Source: an uncultured bacterium (lineage in GTDB: Bacteria > Muiribacteriota > Ozemobacteria > Ozemobacterales > Ozemobacteraceae). From it: a stretch of DNA of 53,742 bases. The stretch covers positions 1 through 53,742 of the forward strand of contig ONIU01000006.1 of NCBI GenBank assembly GCA_900317935.1. The letters are read 5' to 3'. A program made the position numbers and the translations under genes. Shown here piece by piece: positions 27,869 through 37,192 of the stretch (position 1 is the first letter of the stretch; the number at the start of each line of letters is the position of its first letter). The notes under the pieces were generated by a model that ran no database searches, was not told where the DNA came from, and saw only the letters and a list, made by a program, of their open reading frames with translations.

Positions 27869-30628
27869 TCATTTATTTGATTCTATACGTATAATAGCTA
27901 ATGTCAGAGGCTCTAACACAACAGAATCTTTTTTTACTTCTACGCCAAAAGGTTTATCAATTTTATTTACACCAGCTTTTTTGCCATCAACAATCAAATC
28001 ACCTTTTGTTAAGTCTTTAGACAGAGTGAAAGTGCGTTTAGATGAATCACAGTTTACAAAAACATAAAATGTTTCATTTCCTGAAATAGAAGAACATGAA
28101 TAAGCAATAGCCAGATCCTGGTCTTTTATTTCTGGAATAGCAAGCTGTTTTACATGTTCTTCCATGAACTTCTTCGAACCAAGCCTGAACGCATCAGAAG
28201 ATTTTCTTAAAGCAATCAAACCCTTTGTATATTCCACAGATTCACAGCTTATAGGAGATACTTCTGCATTGGTAGCCTTTGTCCAGTCAAATTTATTAAC
28301 AGCATCAGAAGAATCGTAAGAATCATGAATAAAATACGGATGTTTGAAATCTTTTCCACAATTATCAACAAATTTAAAATATTTCTGTTCTGGAACAGAA
28401 TCAGCAAGCCACTGCTTGGTTCTGCCATATTCCTGACCAGCATGAATAAAAGCAACCCCTTGAGAAGTTAAAACCAAACCTAGTCCCAAACGAATTCTTT
28501 TGTGCAATTCAGCATAATTGGCAGGGATTTCTGGGTCAAGCTTAGTTGCTTTTGCAATAACATCGAATACTGTTAAATTATCATGTGCTTCAATATACTG
28601 AACAACGTTAGCAGGTCTAAGAGTTTCAAAATTAGTCGGGTCACCTTTTATATTTCTGAAAATCTTTTTAATTTCCTTTGCCCCACCACTTATAAAAGCG
28701 GGTTCTCCTTCACTCATAAAACCAGATTTCAATTCATTACGCATTTCATCGCTAAAAGAGCCTACATCTCTTGTTTTACACATCCAGCCCTGGTCAGCCC
28801 CTTTGCCTACCAAATTTGGATCTTCTTTATCTCCCTTGAAAGTTCGCCAACCTTCACCAATAAATATTACATTAGGATTGATCTTCTTTGCTTCATTAAA
28901 AGCCTTTTGAACTGCATCTGCTGTAGCATCCCCCATCATATCCCAACGCATACCGTCAATTCCATATTCCTTGAACCAATACTTTACAGAATCAACCATA
29001 AGCTTGGATGCCATTTTTCTAGTAGTAGCCAGATTATTGCCAAAATCTCCGACAAAGTTTCCATTAGCATCTTTAAAGAAATAATAATCAGGAACTATAT
29101 TGTTTAAAAATGTAGCATTTGCCATATGAGTATATACTACATCAAGAATTACACCCATACCCTCTGCATGAATTGCATTAATCAATTCTCTTAATTCGCT
29201 AATTCTTAATTCAGCATCATTCGGATTTTCTGAATAAGCCCCATCGGGAGAAAAATAGTTCTGAGGGTCATAACCCCAGTTATAATTGCAGCCTTTCGCT
29301 TTATAGGTATATTCAGGATTAGCCATTTTAAGTTCATCGCCGTAATACCAGGCCATAACCGGCAATAGCTGAATATGAGTTACGCCAAGACTCTTCAGAT
29401 AAGGCAAACGTCCGATAAAAGCTTTAAAACTTCCGAATCTCCCTGTCCTATGTTCTTCTATTGCTGGGTCAGAAGTAAAATCTCTAACGTGAACTTCATA
29501 TATGATAGCGTCTTCTGCTCTATTATAGCCTTCAATTTCAACTTTTGTCGTTTCGGGTTTTATAGCGTTCAAATCAACAATTGCTGCCTTACCAACCAAA
29601 TCATGAGTCGAACCGCCGTCAGAAGCATCAGAATCAACAGTTACAGCAGCCATTGAACGAGCATATGGATCTAGCACTCTCACTGGCTCTTTTCCAATAT
29701 TCTTAACTTCAAACTGATAATAGAAACCTCTTAATGATTCAGTGAAATATCTGGCATTTTCCAAATCTTTTAAAGTAAGTACTATTGTCCAAACTCCATT
29801 TTCACCTTTAACCATGGATTTTTTCAAAATCTGCTTATTCTGATTGTCTTTATCAAACAAAATAAAGCTGACATTTTCAGCCAATGGAGCCCAAAGTCTA
29901 ATCACAGCATCATCGCCGTTCATTGTGCATCCCAAATCATTTCCATCGTAAGCATAGTTTCTATCCAAATATTTCCAGTCATAAACGACATCAGTATGCC
30001 TTCCGTCGAAAGAAACTCTGGCTGGAACCCCTGGAGTATCAGTAGAATTCAAAATAACCTTTGCATTTGAATTACCGCTTGATGAAACGGAACTAACCTT
30101 GATAATCCTTTTATTTGTATTTTCAATCTTAAGATTTTTGGCCAGCTTTTTTACATCCAAATCATCCATTTTGTTGAAACGCAGTTCAAGTTCATCTTCG
30201 CCTGTAATTATGGCCTGCCTAAGCACTGATTTAATCTTTAAATCTTCAGTATCATAAACATTAACATCATCAGCAACAACCCAGACTTCTCTTTTATCTG
30301 TTAAATATATAGTTTTATTTTCTTCAATCTTTTTTCCTTCTTTTGTATCAAGTATTAAAAAACTTACCTGAGAAGGATTAGAATTCAGAGCAACTTCGAA
30401 AAAGATACCGAATTTATCTTTTCCAGAAGGCTTGGTCGCACCTGTTGGCCAATTCTTAGACGGATTCTTAACATGGTCCCAGAACCAGATGCCTAGATTA
30501 TCATAAACCTTATCAGGTCTGGCATAATGTATCTTTAATTTGTCGTTCGCAGCCTCAAGACTACCTGAAAAACACAATAAAGCCATAGCTGCAGTAGCAG
30601 TCTTTTTAAAAAAACCTGATAATGTCAT
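27869..30628 (-). CDS. pulA: Secreted type I pullulanase
   Basis: 919 aa from the ATG at 30626-30628, preferred over an upstream one because AGGTGG precedes it and a signal peptide (FFKKTATAAMALLCFSGSLEA) follows. An N-terminal starch-binding region of CBM41 type (IHYARPDKVYDNLGIWFWD) and a CBM48-like sandwich precede the GH13 barrel. The type I signature YNWGYDP is present, with the nucleophile in GMRWDMMGD, the acid/base in FIGEGW and the EAHDN motif. It hydrolyses alpha-1,6 bonds in pullulan, starch and glycogen fragments outside the cytoplasm. It probably shares a transcript with the C11 protease. Confidence 0.96.
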   Translation of the reverse strand: MTLSGFFKKTATAAMALLCFSGSLEAANDKLKIHYARPDKVYDNLGIWFWDHVKNPSKNWPTGATKPSGKDKFGIFFEVALNSNPSQVSFLILDTKEGKKIEENKTIYLTDKREVWVVADDVNVYDTEDLKIKSVLRQAIITGEDELELRFNKMDDLDVKKLAKNLKIENTNKRIIKVSSVSSSGNSNAKVILNSTDTPGVPARVSFDGRHTDVVYDWKYLDRNYAYDGNDLGCTMNGDDAVIRLWAPLAENVSFILFDKDNQNKQILKKSMVKGENGVWTIVLTLKDLENARYFTESLRGFYYQFEVKNIGKEPVRVLDPYARSMAAVTVDSDASDGGSTHDLVGKAAIVDLNAIKPETTKVEIEGYNRAEDAIIYEVHVRDFTSDPAIEEHRTGRFGSFKAFIGRLPYLKSLGVTHIQLLPVMAWYYGDELKMANPEYTYKAKGCNYNWGYDPQNYFSPDGAYSENPNDAELRISELRELINAIHAEGMGVILDVVYTHMANATFLNNIVPDYYFFKDANGNFVGDFGNNLATTRKMASKLMVDSVKYWFKEYGIDGMRWDMMGDATADAVQKAFNEAKKINPNVIFIGEGWRTFKGDKEDPNLVGKGADQGWMCKTRDVGSFSDEMRNELKSGFMSEGEPAFISGGAKEIKKIFRNIKGDPTNFETLRPANVVQYIEAHDNLTVFDVIAKATKLDPEIPANYAELHKRIRLGLGLVLTSQGVAFIHAGQEYGRTKQWLADSVPEQKYFKFVDNCGKDFKHPYFIHDSYDSSDAVNKFDWTKATNAEVSPISCESVEYTKGLIALRKSSDAFRLGSKKFMEEHVKQLAIPEIKDQDLAIAYSCSSISGNETFYVFVNCDSSKRTFTLSKDLTKGDLIVDGKKAGVNKIDKPFGVEVKKDSVVLEPLTLAIIRIESNK

Positions 30629-30727
30629 TTTGTTCCACCTCTGTTTTTTAGTAAAATCAGCCAAAACATACTTATACTACAATAACTAACAAAAAATGGA
30701 AATATAATAAAGATAAATCTAAAATGG

Positions 30728-30762
30728 AAGACCCCGTATGGGTTAAATACGGGGTCTTTAAT
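30728..30762. terminator. Bidirectional terminator beyond tRNA-Leu
   Basis: AAGACCCCGTAT/ATACGGGGTCTT with a 7-nt loop and T runs on both sides; about 70 bp downstream of the tRNA. Confidence 0.88.
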
Positions 30763-30831
30763 ATATGTAATCTCTGTTTGCTGTTAAAAGGACAATTCAT
30801 CGCAAACAAAGTTAATTTACTATTGAAACGG

Positions 30832-30916
30832 TGCCCGGAGCGGGACTTGAACCCGCAAGTCCTATACGGACACAAGAACCTGAATCTTGCGTGTTTGCCA
30901 ATTTCACCATCTGGGC
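30832..30916 (-). tRNA. tRNA-Leu(CAG)
   Basis: 85 nt with the long variable arm of class II tRNAs. The anticodon arm is CAAGA-TTCAGGT-TCTTG, giving anticodon CAG (30882-30880). The T arm GCGGG-TTCAAGT-CCCGC is perfect. The acceptor stem GCCCAGA/TCCGGGC has one A-C mismatch at pair 5-68. The discriminator is A, and CCA is not encoded (ACCG). Confidence 0.95.
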
Positions 30917-31011
30917 AGACAACATTTCAAGTGCAAAGTATTATAAGGGGTCACATACTAAAAGTCAAGATATTTTTTGATCAAGATAGAAACTTCGCTT
31001 GACTCTGTGAC

Positions 31012-31689
31012 TTAGAGAATTCTTTCCATATCAACATTTAATACGGTCTTGCCTCTTAACAAGATATCAGGTCTTTGCGGAACAGGAAACATATATTCAT
31101 GTTTTATTCTGACATCTGAATCTTGAATCCACTTGTCGGCAAGATTGAAGGTAAAACTGCTTTTGCCAAGGGTTCTGCTTTCTCGTAAATCCGGATGTCC
31201 TGAATATATTTCAGAAGAAAAGATTATTAAATCAGGATTTTTTCTGTCTCGACCATTCAATCTATATCTATTATAGAAAGGCGGAGCAGAGCCTGCAGCA
31301 TCTTCAACCATCTGAACCCAGGTGTCGCCAATTTCTATTTCATTTTCAGGGAATCTCATTAAAGAATGTTCAGCACCTTGCCAGCCAGCTTTACCATCCA
31401 CCCATTTGCAATTCCCGAGTGAATCTGTTTCCATAATATAGCTTTTTCCGACTTCTGGCATGTTTTCTTTAGGAATATCGCATTCAGCAACAGCTTTTTC
31501 TATACAAACCTTTATAAGGGCTTTATTTTCATCACAGTCCTCAATAAGCTGACTAACGACCATTTCAATATTAATAGGCGTAGAAGTTTCTCCGCCAGGC
31601 CCACTCAATTTAAAACTACCAGTGGTAAGTATATTGTAGCGGATTTCCTTACCTTTCACAAAGCCATATCGAAACAAATATTTATTCAT
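31012..31689 (-). CDS. Hypothetical protein, beta-rich
   Basis: 225 aa, no signal peptide or membrane helix. It opens YLFRYGFVKGKEIRYNILTTG and has a second similar half, a layout recalling DUF6263-like proteins (a substrate-like beta sheet starting with a Tyr-x-Phe-x-x-Gly motif), but I do not recognise the family. The AGGGG ribosome binding site and start ATG are clear. It is isolated: tRNA on one side, a divergent gene on the other. Confidence 0.75.
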   Translation of the reverse strand: MNKYLFRYGFVKGKEIRYNILTTGSFKLSGPGGETSTPINIEMVVSQLIEDCDENKALIKVCIEKAVAECDIPKENMPEVGKSYIMETDSLGNCKWVDGKAGWQGAEHSLMRFPENEIEIGDTWVQMVEDAAGSAPPFYNRYRLNGRDRKNPDLIIFSSEIYSGHPDLRESRTLGKSSFTFNLADKWIQDSDVRIKHEYMFPVPQRPDILLRGKTVLNVDMERIL

Positions 31690-31807
31690 AGTCTGCCCCT
31701 AGTTTCATATTCTATTATGACTTTTTACCAAATGCCAATCATAAAGTAAAGAAAAAATGCCGATAACTGTATTAATTGTTATTAGATTCGCAGGAAATTT
31801 AAACATA

Positions 31808-32227
31808 ATGAAAATTAAAATTATTCTTTTTTCTATGTTCTCTCTTTTTATAATTCTATACTTTTGCAATAATTGTTTTGCAGATTATAGAGAAACCAAC
31901 AAAGAATCCAATCTTTTATCCAGCAATGAAATTGATTTGCTTGTAGGAACTCCGGAAGGCATAGCAGAACCCTTGGATTCTAGAAGAAACACTATAACAA
32001 AAGATAATCAGGTAGATTATTCCAAATTTTTAGATGAAAATGCTTTGTCTGATACCCCAGAAAATAAGTTAGAATGGAAAGACGCTGAAGAATCAGTTCC
32101 TAATGAAAATCAAGTTGAAAATCAACTGATGGATCTGCTTGCTGAAACAGAAGAATTAGAAAAAACAGATGAAATATACTACTACGATGAAGAAAACGAA
32201 ACAGCTACAGATTCAAAAAAAATATAA
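31808..32227 (+). CDS. Small secreted acidic protein
   Basis: 139 aa. The signal peptide (residues 3-24, ending NNCFADY) is followed by a very acidic, probably disordered tail rich in Glu and Asn (ETEELEKTDEIYYYDEEN). I use ATG 31808 with AGGAAA upstream; an earlier ATG at 31757 adds 17 residues of poor quality. No family recognised. The next gene, 94 bp downstream, has its own promoter. Confidence 0.65.
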   Translation: MKIKIILFSMFSLFIILYFCNNCFADYRETNKESNLLSSNEIDLLVGTPEGIAEPLDSRRNTITKDNQVDYSKFLDENALSDTPENKLEWKDAEESVPNENQVENQLMDLLAETEELEKTDEIYYYDEENETATDSKKI

Positions 32228-32266
32228 TATATTTTGATAAAACAACGTTTTTTAAGAGATAAATAA

Positions 32267-32293
32267 TTGAAAGTATACAAAAGCTGTGATAAT
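32267..32293 (+). promoter_or_regulatory. Possible extended -10 promoter of the HAMP protein
   Basis: TTGAAA (32267-32272), only 15 bp, then TGTGATAAT, an extended -10 (GATAAT at 32288-32293). The short spacer lowers confidence. Confidence 0.45.
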
Positions 32294-32321
32294 TTAGAAT
32301 AAAGTCTTAGGAGGATTCTCT

Positions 32322-33023
32322 ATGTCTGTTATTAGGCAACGAAAAAATTATTTTATAAAACCTGGCTTCCAAAGCAGGTTAACAGCTATAATGATACTTC
32401 TTGTTATAATTGTAGCAAATTTAGTCGGCGGTTTAACTTACCTTTGTTCACATGAAAGACTAGATAAACTTTTTGCCGAAGAATATAAACTTCCAATAGA
32501 AGTTAATCAGTTAACAAGAGTTCTGTTACCTGGAGTTTTAATTTCAGAACTTGTAAGTATTTTTATAGTAGCTTTTCTATGCATAAAAATAACTCACACT
32601 ATAGCAGGACCTGTTTATAGAATGGAGCGAGTTGCGCGAGGAATAGGCGAAGGGGATCTGACTAACTTCATTAAATTGAGACAAAGAGACGAATTAAAAG
32701 ATTTAGCTGATTCAATGAACGAAATGACTATGGGATTACGTAACAAAGTAGTCAGTCTCAAAGAAGCCACAGCAGAAATTCGTGACGGGCTTGAATCTGT
32801 TAAGAACAGCAAAGATACTACAAAATTGGAATCTGTTTTACAGAAATTAAGCGGTGTCGAAGAAACCCTTCAGTCCTTCATCTTAGAAAAAGAACATCGA
32901 ACCAGATTAGAAGATGAAGATGAAGATGATCAGGAAAATGATTCAGAAGAAAAAGAAGAAGTAAAAGAACAAGATACTGAAAAGAAAGAAGATACTGATA
33001 AAAAAGAAGAAAAATCAGAATAA
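32322..33023 (+). CDS. HAMP-domain membrane protein without a receptor output domain
   Basis: 233 aa. Two membrane helices (about 20-42 and 69-92) enclose a small external loop. A HAMP domain follows (about 92-145: AGPVYRMERVARGIGEGDL, LRQRDELKDLADSMNEMT). The rest is a helical, then extremely acidic/lysine tail (DEDEDDQENDSEEKEE). There is no kinase, cyclase or methyl-accepting domain, so the HAMP has nothing in cis to signal to. A strong AGGAGG precedes the ATG. Possibly a partner for an unlinked receptor. Confidence 0.85.
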   Translation: MSVIRQRKNYFIKPGFQSRLTAIMILLVIIVANLVGGLTYLCSHERLDKLFAEEYKLPIEVNQLTRVLLPGVLISELVSIFIVAFLCIKITHTIAGPVYRMERVARGIGEGDLTNFIKLRQRDELKDLADSMNEMTMGLRNKVVSLKEATAEIRDGLESVKNSKDTTKLESVLQKLSGVEETLQSFILEKEHRTRLEDEDEDDQENDSEEKEEVKEQDTEKKEDTDKKEEKSE

Positions 33024-33054
33024 TTAAAAAGTTATAATCAACCTAAGACAAAAA

Positions 33055-33087
33055 ATACCATCATTAATAATGATGGTATTTTTTTAT
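33055..33087. terminator. Bidirectional terminator between the HAMP protein and the deacetylase
   Basis: ATACCATCATTA/TAATGATGGTAT almost back to back, with A and T tracts on either side. Confidence 0.9.
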
Positions 33088-33106
33088 ATCAATTTAGTTA
33101 TATTTA

Positions 33107-33904
33107 TTATCTTTGCCTACCGCGGCATTTCTTTACCACGGAAGCCCCTGTATCTCTTGCCGAAACAGGTATTCGCTTTATGGAATAAGGATTGGTTCCA
33201 GGTTCATTGTATCCATATAAACTAGTAAAATGCATTTTATAGCCTACCAGCCTTGCTATAGCAGTATATTCGCTATTAAACTTTCCATAAGGCCAGGCAA
33301 TTATTTCTGTCGGAACACCTGTAATATTTTCCAGGCATTTTGAAGAAGCTACCAGATCCGCTCTAAGCTCATCAAGCAAAGGATTGACTTTTCCACCGCC
33401 AAAAGCATTATAAATTTTTGTACTTTCAGTATGTAAATTATGCGAATGAGAACCGAAATACCATAAACCGCTGGCATTCATTTCTTTTATTTGAGATTCG
33501 GTGAGATAAGCTGAAAATTGGGGCTTTTGCCCAATTCTGGAAGTTATAATAAAAACAGTCATAGGAACTCTAAGTTTAACAGATACTGGCAGAGCATATT
33601 TATATAAACTTTCATATCCATCATCAAATGTAATAAGCACGGGTTTTTTGATGCTTTGCGTTAGGGTTCCTGCCAAAAAAGAACGCGTCTGAGGTATTGT
33701 AATAGGAGTAAAACCAGCATCTTTTAAAGCTATCATATGAGCTTCAAACATTGATGGAGTACATGAAACATCTGATTTTACCGGGTCTTGGATATGATGA
33801 TAAACCAAAACGGGCAGTAAACGATTGTCTTCCGCCGCTGTAGCCACAGAAATGTTTGTTAGCAGCAATAATATTATTGTTATTAAGTAAATATAACGCT
33901 TCAT
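33107..33904 (-). CDS. Secreted polysaccharide deacetylase (CE4)
   Basis: 265 aa with a signal peptide (3-23, ending ISVATAA). The CE4/NodB core is clear: the metal site begins VLITFDDGYES, the HxxxH motif is FGSHSHNLH, and WPYGK is the active-site arginine/proline-type motif region. It would remove N-acetyl or O-acetyl groups from glycans outside the cytoplasm, perhaps peptidoglycan or exopolysaccharide. It sits alone, convergent with the HAMP gene. The metal triad looks complete. Confidence 0.9.
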   Translation of the reverse strand: MKRYIYLITIILLLLTNISVATAAEDNRLLPVLVYHHIQDPVKSDVSCTPSMFEAHMIALKDAGFTPITIPQTRSFLAGTLTQSIKKPVLITFDDGYESLYKYALPVSVKLRVPMTVFIITSRIGQKPQFSAYLTESQIKEMNASGLWYFGSHSHNLHTESTKIYNAFGGGKVNPLLDELRADLVASSKCLENITGVPTEIIAWPYGKFNSEYTAIARLVGYKMHFTSLYGYNEPGTNPYSIKRIPVSARDTGASVVKKCRGRQR

Positions 33905-34013
33905 GTTAATTGTTTAAAAAGTTAAAGAGATAAAATCAGTTTTACATTAAATTATATTACTACATTGTAACTTTTTTCGCACGGTTTATCGCAATATAGC
34001 TTATCAATAAACT

Positions 34014-34056
34014 AATCATTCCTAATTTCCTAATTGCTCATTTCTAATTGCTCATT
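34014..34056. repeat. Degenerate heptamer tract
   Basis: Minus-strand units AATGAGC, AATTAGA, AATGAGC, AATTAGG and AATTAGG-like pieces; the dominant period is 14, i.e. two heptamers. It lies beyond the metK terminator. Confidence 0.65.
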
Positions 34057-34059
34057 AAT

Positions 34060-34098
34060 AAAAAGTCCCCCACGCATTAGATACGCAGGGGCTTTTTT
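34060..34098 (-). terminator. Terminator of metK
   Basis: Minus strand GCCCCTGCGT/GCGTGGGGGAC stem around ATCTAAT, then a T run. Confidence 0.85.
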
Positions 34099-34126
34099 GT
34101 CTTAGTAAGTTAGATAGTTATTTTGA

Positions 34127-35302
34127 TTAAAAAGCAAGCTTCTTAATTTCTTCAACTTTATCTAATTTTTCCCAAGGAAGATTGAGTTCGCCACGGCCAA
34201 AATGACCATAAGAAGCAGTTTGGCGATAAATAGGTCTTCTCAGATCAAGATTCTTGATTATTGCGCCTGGTCTAAGATCAAATACTTTGTTAATGATTTC
34301 TTCAATCTTAGATTCATCAATCTTGCTTGTACCATGAGTGTCAACATGAACAGACATTGGTTTTGCAACGCCGATAGCATATGCTATCTGAAGTTCAACT
34401 CTGTCTGCAACGCCTGCAGCAACTAGATTCTTAGCAATGTATCTGCCCATATAAGCACCAGAGCGGTCAACCTTTGTCGGGTCTTTGCCGGAGAAAGCTC
34501 CGCCGCCATGAGCTGCCATTCCACCGTAAGTATCAACGATAATCTTGCGGCCAGTTAGTCCAGAGTCGCCTTGTGGACCACCAACTACGAAACGACCTGT
34601 TGGGTTAACAAAGAACTTAGTCTTATCATCGATAAGTTCAGCAGGAATAACCTGTTTGATAACCTTTTCGATCATGTCTTTTTCGATAGTTTCGTGTGTA
34701 ACATCTGGATTATGCTGAGTAGAAAGAACAACTGCATCAATTCTGGCTACTTTGCCGTCATGATATTCAACAGTAACCTGGCCTTTTCCGTCTGGTCTCA
34801 GATAGTTTACAACATTCTGTTTGCGGACTTCAGCCAGTTTCTGACACATTTTATGAGCATAATAAAGAGGAGCAGGCATATAATCAGGAGTTTCATTGCA
34901 GGCAAAGCCTACCATCATACCCTGGTCACCAGCGCCAACATTAAGATTTTCATCTTTGTCAGAACCGTCTTGAGCGTGATTAACACCCTGTGCAATGTCT
35001 GGGGATTGTTCATCCAAACTTACGATAACGCCACAGCTTTTGCCGTCAATACCGTAATCAGCATTGGTATAACCGATATCAGTAATGACTTTACGAGCAA
35101 TAGACTGAACGTCGACATAACACTTGGTAGTGATTTCGCCCATAACCATAGCTAAACCGGTTGTTACAGCAGTTTCGCAAGCTACACGACCCATTGGGTC
35201 TTTTGCGAGAATTGCATCGAGAACTGCATCAGAAATCTGATCGGCTACCTTATCTGGATGGCCTTCAGTTACTGATTCAGAGGTAAAAAAATATTTTTTC
35301 AT
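34127..35302 (-). CDS. metK: S-adenosylmethionine synthase
   Basis: 391 aa, the family length. It makes S-adenosylmethionine from ATP and methionine in the cytoplasm, as a tetramer. Seen: [20 protein letters not shown] at the start, [14 protein letters not shown], and the P-loop-like [16 protein letters not shown]. The ATG at 35300-35302 is correct because GGAGG is 8 nt upstream and the family begins MKKYFF; an open frame running up to 35359 crosses the promoter. It is monocistronic with its own promoter and terminator. Confidence 0.98.
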   Translation of the reverse strand: MKKYFFTSESVTEGHPDKVADQISDAVLDAILAKDPMGRVACETAVTTGLAMVMGEITTKCYVDVQSIARKVITDIGYTNADYGIDGKSCGVIVSLDEQSPDIAQGVNHAQDGSDKDENLNVGAGDQGMMVGFACNETPDYMPAPLYYAHKMCQKLAEVRKQNVVNYLRPDGKGQVTVEYHDGKVARIDAVVLSTQHNPDVTHETIEKDMIEKVIKQVIPAELIDDKTKFFVNPTGRFVVGGPQGDSGLTGRKIIVDTYGGMAAHGGGAFSGKDPTKVDRSGAYMGRYIAKNLVAAGVADRVELQIAYAIGVAKPMSVHVDTHGTSKIDESKIEEIINKVFDLRPGAIIKNLDLRRPIYRQTASYGHFGRGELNLPWEKLDKVEEIKKLAF

Positions 35303-35330
35303 TTTACAGCCTCCAACCTTAAGTGCCCGT

Positions 35331-35359
35331 ATTCTAGCAACCATTTCATCTATAGTCAA
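35331..35359 (-). promoter_or_regulatory. Sigma70-type promoter of metK
   Basis: Minus strand TTGACT (35359-35354), 17-bp spacer, TAGAAT (35336-35331). The transcript would start about 22 nt before the start codon and include the GGAGG. Confidence 0.8.
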
Positions 35360-35420
35360 GCTAAATTTGGAGGTCGTATTAAACTAGTCTTAAACTCGAT
35401 TTAAACGACTTCGAAAGAAT

Positions 35421-35590
35421 AGAAAAACGACCTGCCCCCGGTTGTCAGACGGTGAGACGAGGCTAAAGCCTCTGTGGGCCTGTTGCTGACGCAACTTGTG
35501 AGACGGCAGCTAACGCTGCCTGTGATAGTTGTTGTAAGGGTTAGAAGAGTTGTAAGAGTGAGAAGTGTTCAAAAACGAAGCGTCCCACAG
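35421..35590 (+). repeat. Left copy of a ~170-bp direct repeat flanking the DUF4143 ATPase
   Basis: It matches 37005-37173 with about five substitutions and one indel. It contains small hairpins GAGGC-TAAA-GCCTC, GTTGC-TGAC-GCAAC and GGCAGC-TAAC-GCTGCC separated by GTGAGAC/TGTGGGCC/TGTGAGAC spacers, then TGTGATAG and a G/T/A-rich tail (GTTGTTGTAAGGGTTAG). Confidence 0.92.
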
Positions 35591-35717
35591 TGCAGCGTTC
35601 CACTTCATTCTTTTAAACCCTTCCAACCCTTCTCACCCTTCCAACAATTACAACAACTACAACAACTACCACAGTGAAACGTCCCACAGCGAAGCGAGTC
35701 GTAAAGGGGTCTTTATA
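35591..35717 (-). repeat. Inverted, degenerate copy of the hairpin/TGTGRGAC repeat
   Basis: Read on the minus strand it contains TGTGGGAC, hairpin-like GCTTCGC, TGTGGTAGTTGTTG and a G-rich tail, mirroring the repeat at 35421 but diverged. It ends in AAAGGGGTCTTT (35704-35715), an end also seen at 37365 and 40244. Confidence 0.6.
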
Positions 35718-35747
35718 TATAACCAAGTAATTACAAGAATAATATTT

Positions 35748-35780
35748 ATGCAAATTTCAAATCCAATTTGAAATTTGCAT
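35748..35780. promoter_or_regulatory. Perfect 15-bp inverted repeat upstream of the DUF4143 ATPase
   Basis: ATGCAAATTTCAAAT (35748-35762) and its exact complement (35766-35780) are separated by CCA; 48 bp before the start codon. It could be an operator or a transcript hairpin; there is no T tract for termination. Confidence 0.7.
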
Positions 35781-35828
35781 AAATTCATGTTATATCTACA
35801 CTATTACATACTTCTGGAGCATTCCAAA

Positions 35829-36986
35829 ATGATTTACAGGTCTATAACACCCAAACTACTTGAACTTGCAAAATATTTTCCTGTTGTTACTGTTATGGGG
35901 CCTAGACAATCAGGAAAAACAACACTTGTTCAATCAACATTTAAAGATTATGAATACGTAAACCTTGAAATAAGAACAGAAAGAGAATTAGCTCTAAACG
36001 ACCCAGAAGCTTTTTTTAAAAGACATTCCTCACCCTTGATAATCGATGAAATACAGAGAGTTCCTGAACTTTTGGAAATGCTACAAGTCTTGGCTGATAA
36101 TAAAAGATGTAATGGTGAATATATAATAACTGGTTCTCATCAACCAGCACTTCATCAGGAAATATCTCAATCCTTGGCAGGAAGAACAGGAATAATTGAA
36201 TTATTGCCACTTTCAATTTCCGAACTTTCAGGAAATAATATTAATTTAGCTAGAGAAGAATATATTTTTAATGGTTTTATGCCAAGAATATATAGTGAAC
36301 AGATTCCACCTAATTTATTATATACAAACTATTTTAGCACTTATGTGGAACGTGATGTCAGACAAATGATTAATGTAGCTGATTTAACTGCCTTTGAACG
36401 TTTTATAATGCTTTTAGCTGGAAGAGTAGGCCAAGTTATTAATTTTTCAAGTCTATCTAATGAAGTTGGTGTTACTTCAACAACACTTTTAAAATGGCTT
36501 TCAGTTCTTGAAGCAAGTTATATCGTTTTCAGACTTCCTTGCTATTTTAACAATTTTGGAAAAAGGCTGATTAAGGCACCAAAAATATACTTTTATGAAC
36601 CTGGTTTAGCATCTAATTTATTAGGTATAACCAACAAAGAAATGGTTGAAAGAGACCCACTATTTGGAAATTTATTTGAAAATGTTGTTGTGGTAGAAGC
36701 CTTAAAAGCCAGATATAATGCAGGCAAACGTTCCGAATTATACTATTTCAGAAATCATAACGGTTTGGAAATAGATTTGGTTTTAAATGAAAACAGAAAG
36801 CTATTCCCGTTTGAAATCAAGTCTTCTATGACCTGGACAACATCTTTCTCAAAAAATCTTGAAAAATTTATGAAATTTGCTTCTGATGTTGAAAAGCCTA
36901 GCGTAATATATTCTGGTGACCTGGAAACTCAAGCCAAAGGTATTAGCTATATAAACTACAAAAACATTGCCAAATTGTTTTCGTGA
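35829..36986 (+). CDS. AAA ATPase of the DUF4143 family
   Basis: 385 aa. Walker A is GPRQSGKTTLVQ, Walker B LIIDEIQRVPELL, with the sensor-like ITGSHQ and the family hallmark GRTGIIELLPLSISEL. The C-terminal half has a winged-helix-like region and ends in the DUF4143 nuclease-like core (NGLEIDLVL...PFEIKSS), a PD-(D/E)xK-like pattern. These proteins are widespread in archaea and bacteria, frequently mobile, and of unknown function. Start ATG 35829 (MIYRSITPK) with GGAG; an upstream TTG frame is not needed. It is alone between two direct repeats, with AT-rich composition like its neighbours. Confidence 0.93.
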   Translation: MIYRSITPKLLELAKYFPVVTVMGPRQSGKTTLVQSTFKDYEYVNLEIRTERELALNDPEAFFKRHSSPLIIDEIQRVPELLEMLQVLADNKRCNGEYIITGSHQPALHQEISQSLAGRTGIIELLPLSISELSGNNINLAREEYIFNGFMPRIYSEQIPPNLLYTNYFSTYVERDVRQMINVADLTAFERFIMLLAGRVGQVINFSSLSNEVGVTSTTLLKWLSVLEASYIVFRLPCYFNNFGKRLIKAPKIYFYEPGLASNLLGITNKEMVERDPLFGNLFENVVVVEALKARYNAGKRSELYYFRNHNGLEIDLVLNENRKLFPFEIKSSMTWTTSFSKNLEKFMKFASDVEKPSVIYSGDLETQAKGISYINYKNIAKLFS

Positions 36987-37004
36987 TTTCGCTAGCTTCT
37001 TCAG

Positions 37005-37173
37005 AGAAAAACGACCTGCCCCGGTTGTCAGACGGTGAGACGAGGCTAAAGCCTCTGTGGGACTGTTGCTGACGCAACTTGTGAGACGGTAGCTGACGCT
37101 GCCCGTGATAGTTGTTGTAAGGGTTAGAAGAGTTGTAAGAGTGAGAAGTGTTCAAAAACGAAGTGTCCCACAG
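37005..37173 (+). repeat. Right copy of the ~170-bp direct repeat
   Basis: Same as 35421-35590; the third hairpin is GGTAGC-TGAC-GCTGCC, where the substitution leaves a G-U pair, so the stem is kept. It begins 19 bp after the ATPase stop codon. Confidence 0.92.
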
Positions 37174-37192
37174 CGAAGCGTAACACTACTTT

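Noticed and set aside
35310..35373. SAM-riboswitch-like arrangement at metK: CCTCCAA (35373-35367) complementary to TTGGAGG of the ribosome binding site (35316-35310).
   Set aside because: A good promoter (TTGACT, 17 bp, TAGAAT) lies between the two arms, so the upstream arm would not be in the message. Only seven pairs.
35474..35771. Short open frames in the repeats beside the ATPase.
   Set aside because: They consist of repeat translations (Val-Arg, Pro-Ser and Gln-Leu runs), lack ribosome binding sites and differ between copies.
35421..37173. CRISPR array.
   Set aside because: Spacing is far too short and repeats are hairpins with variable stems; no cas genes.
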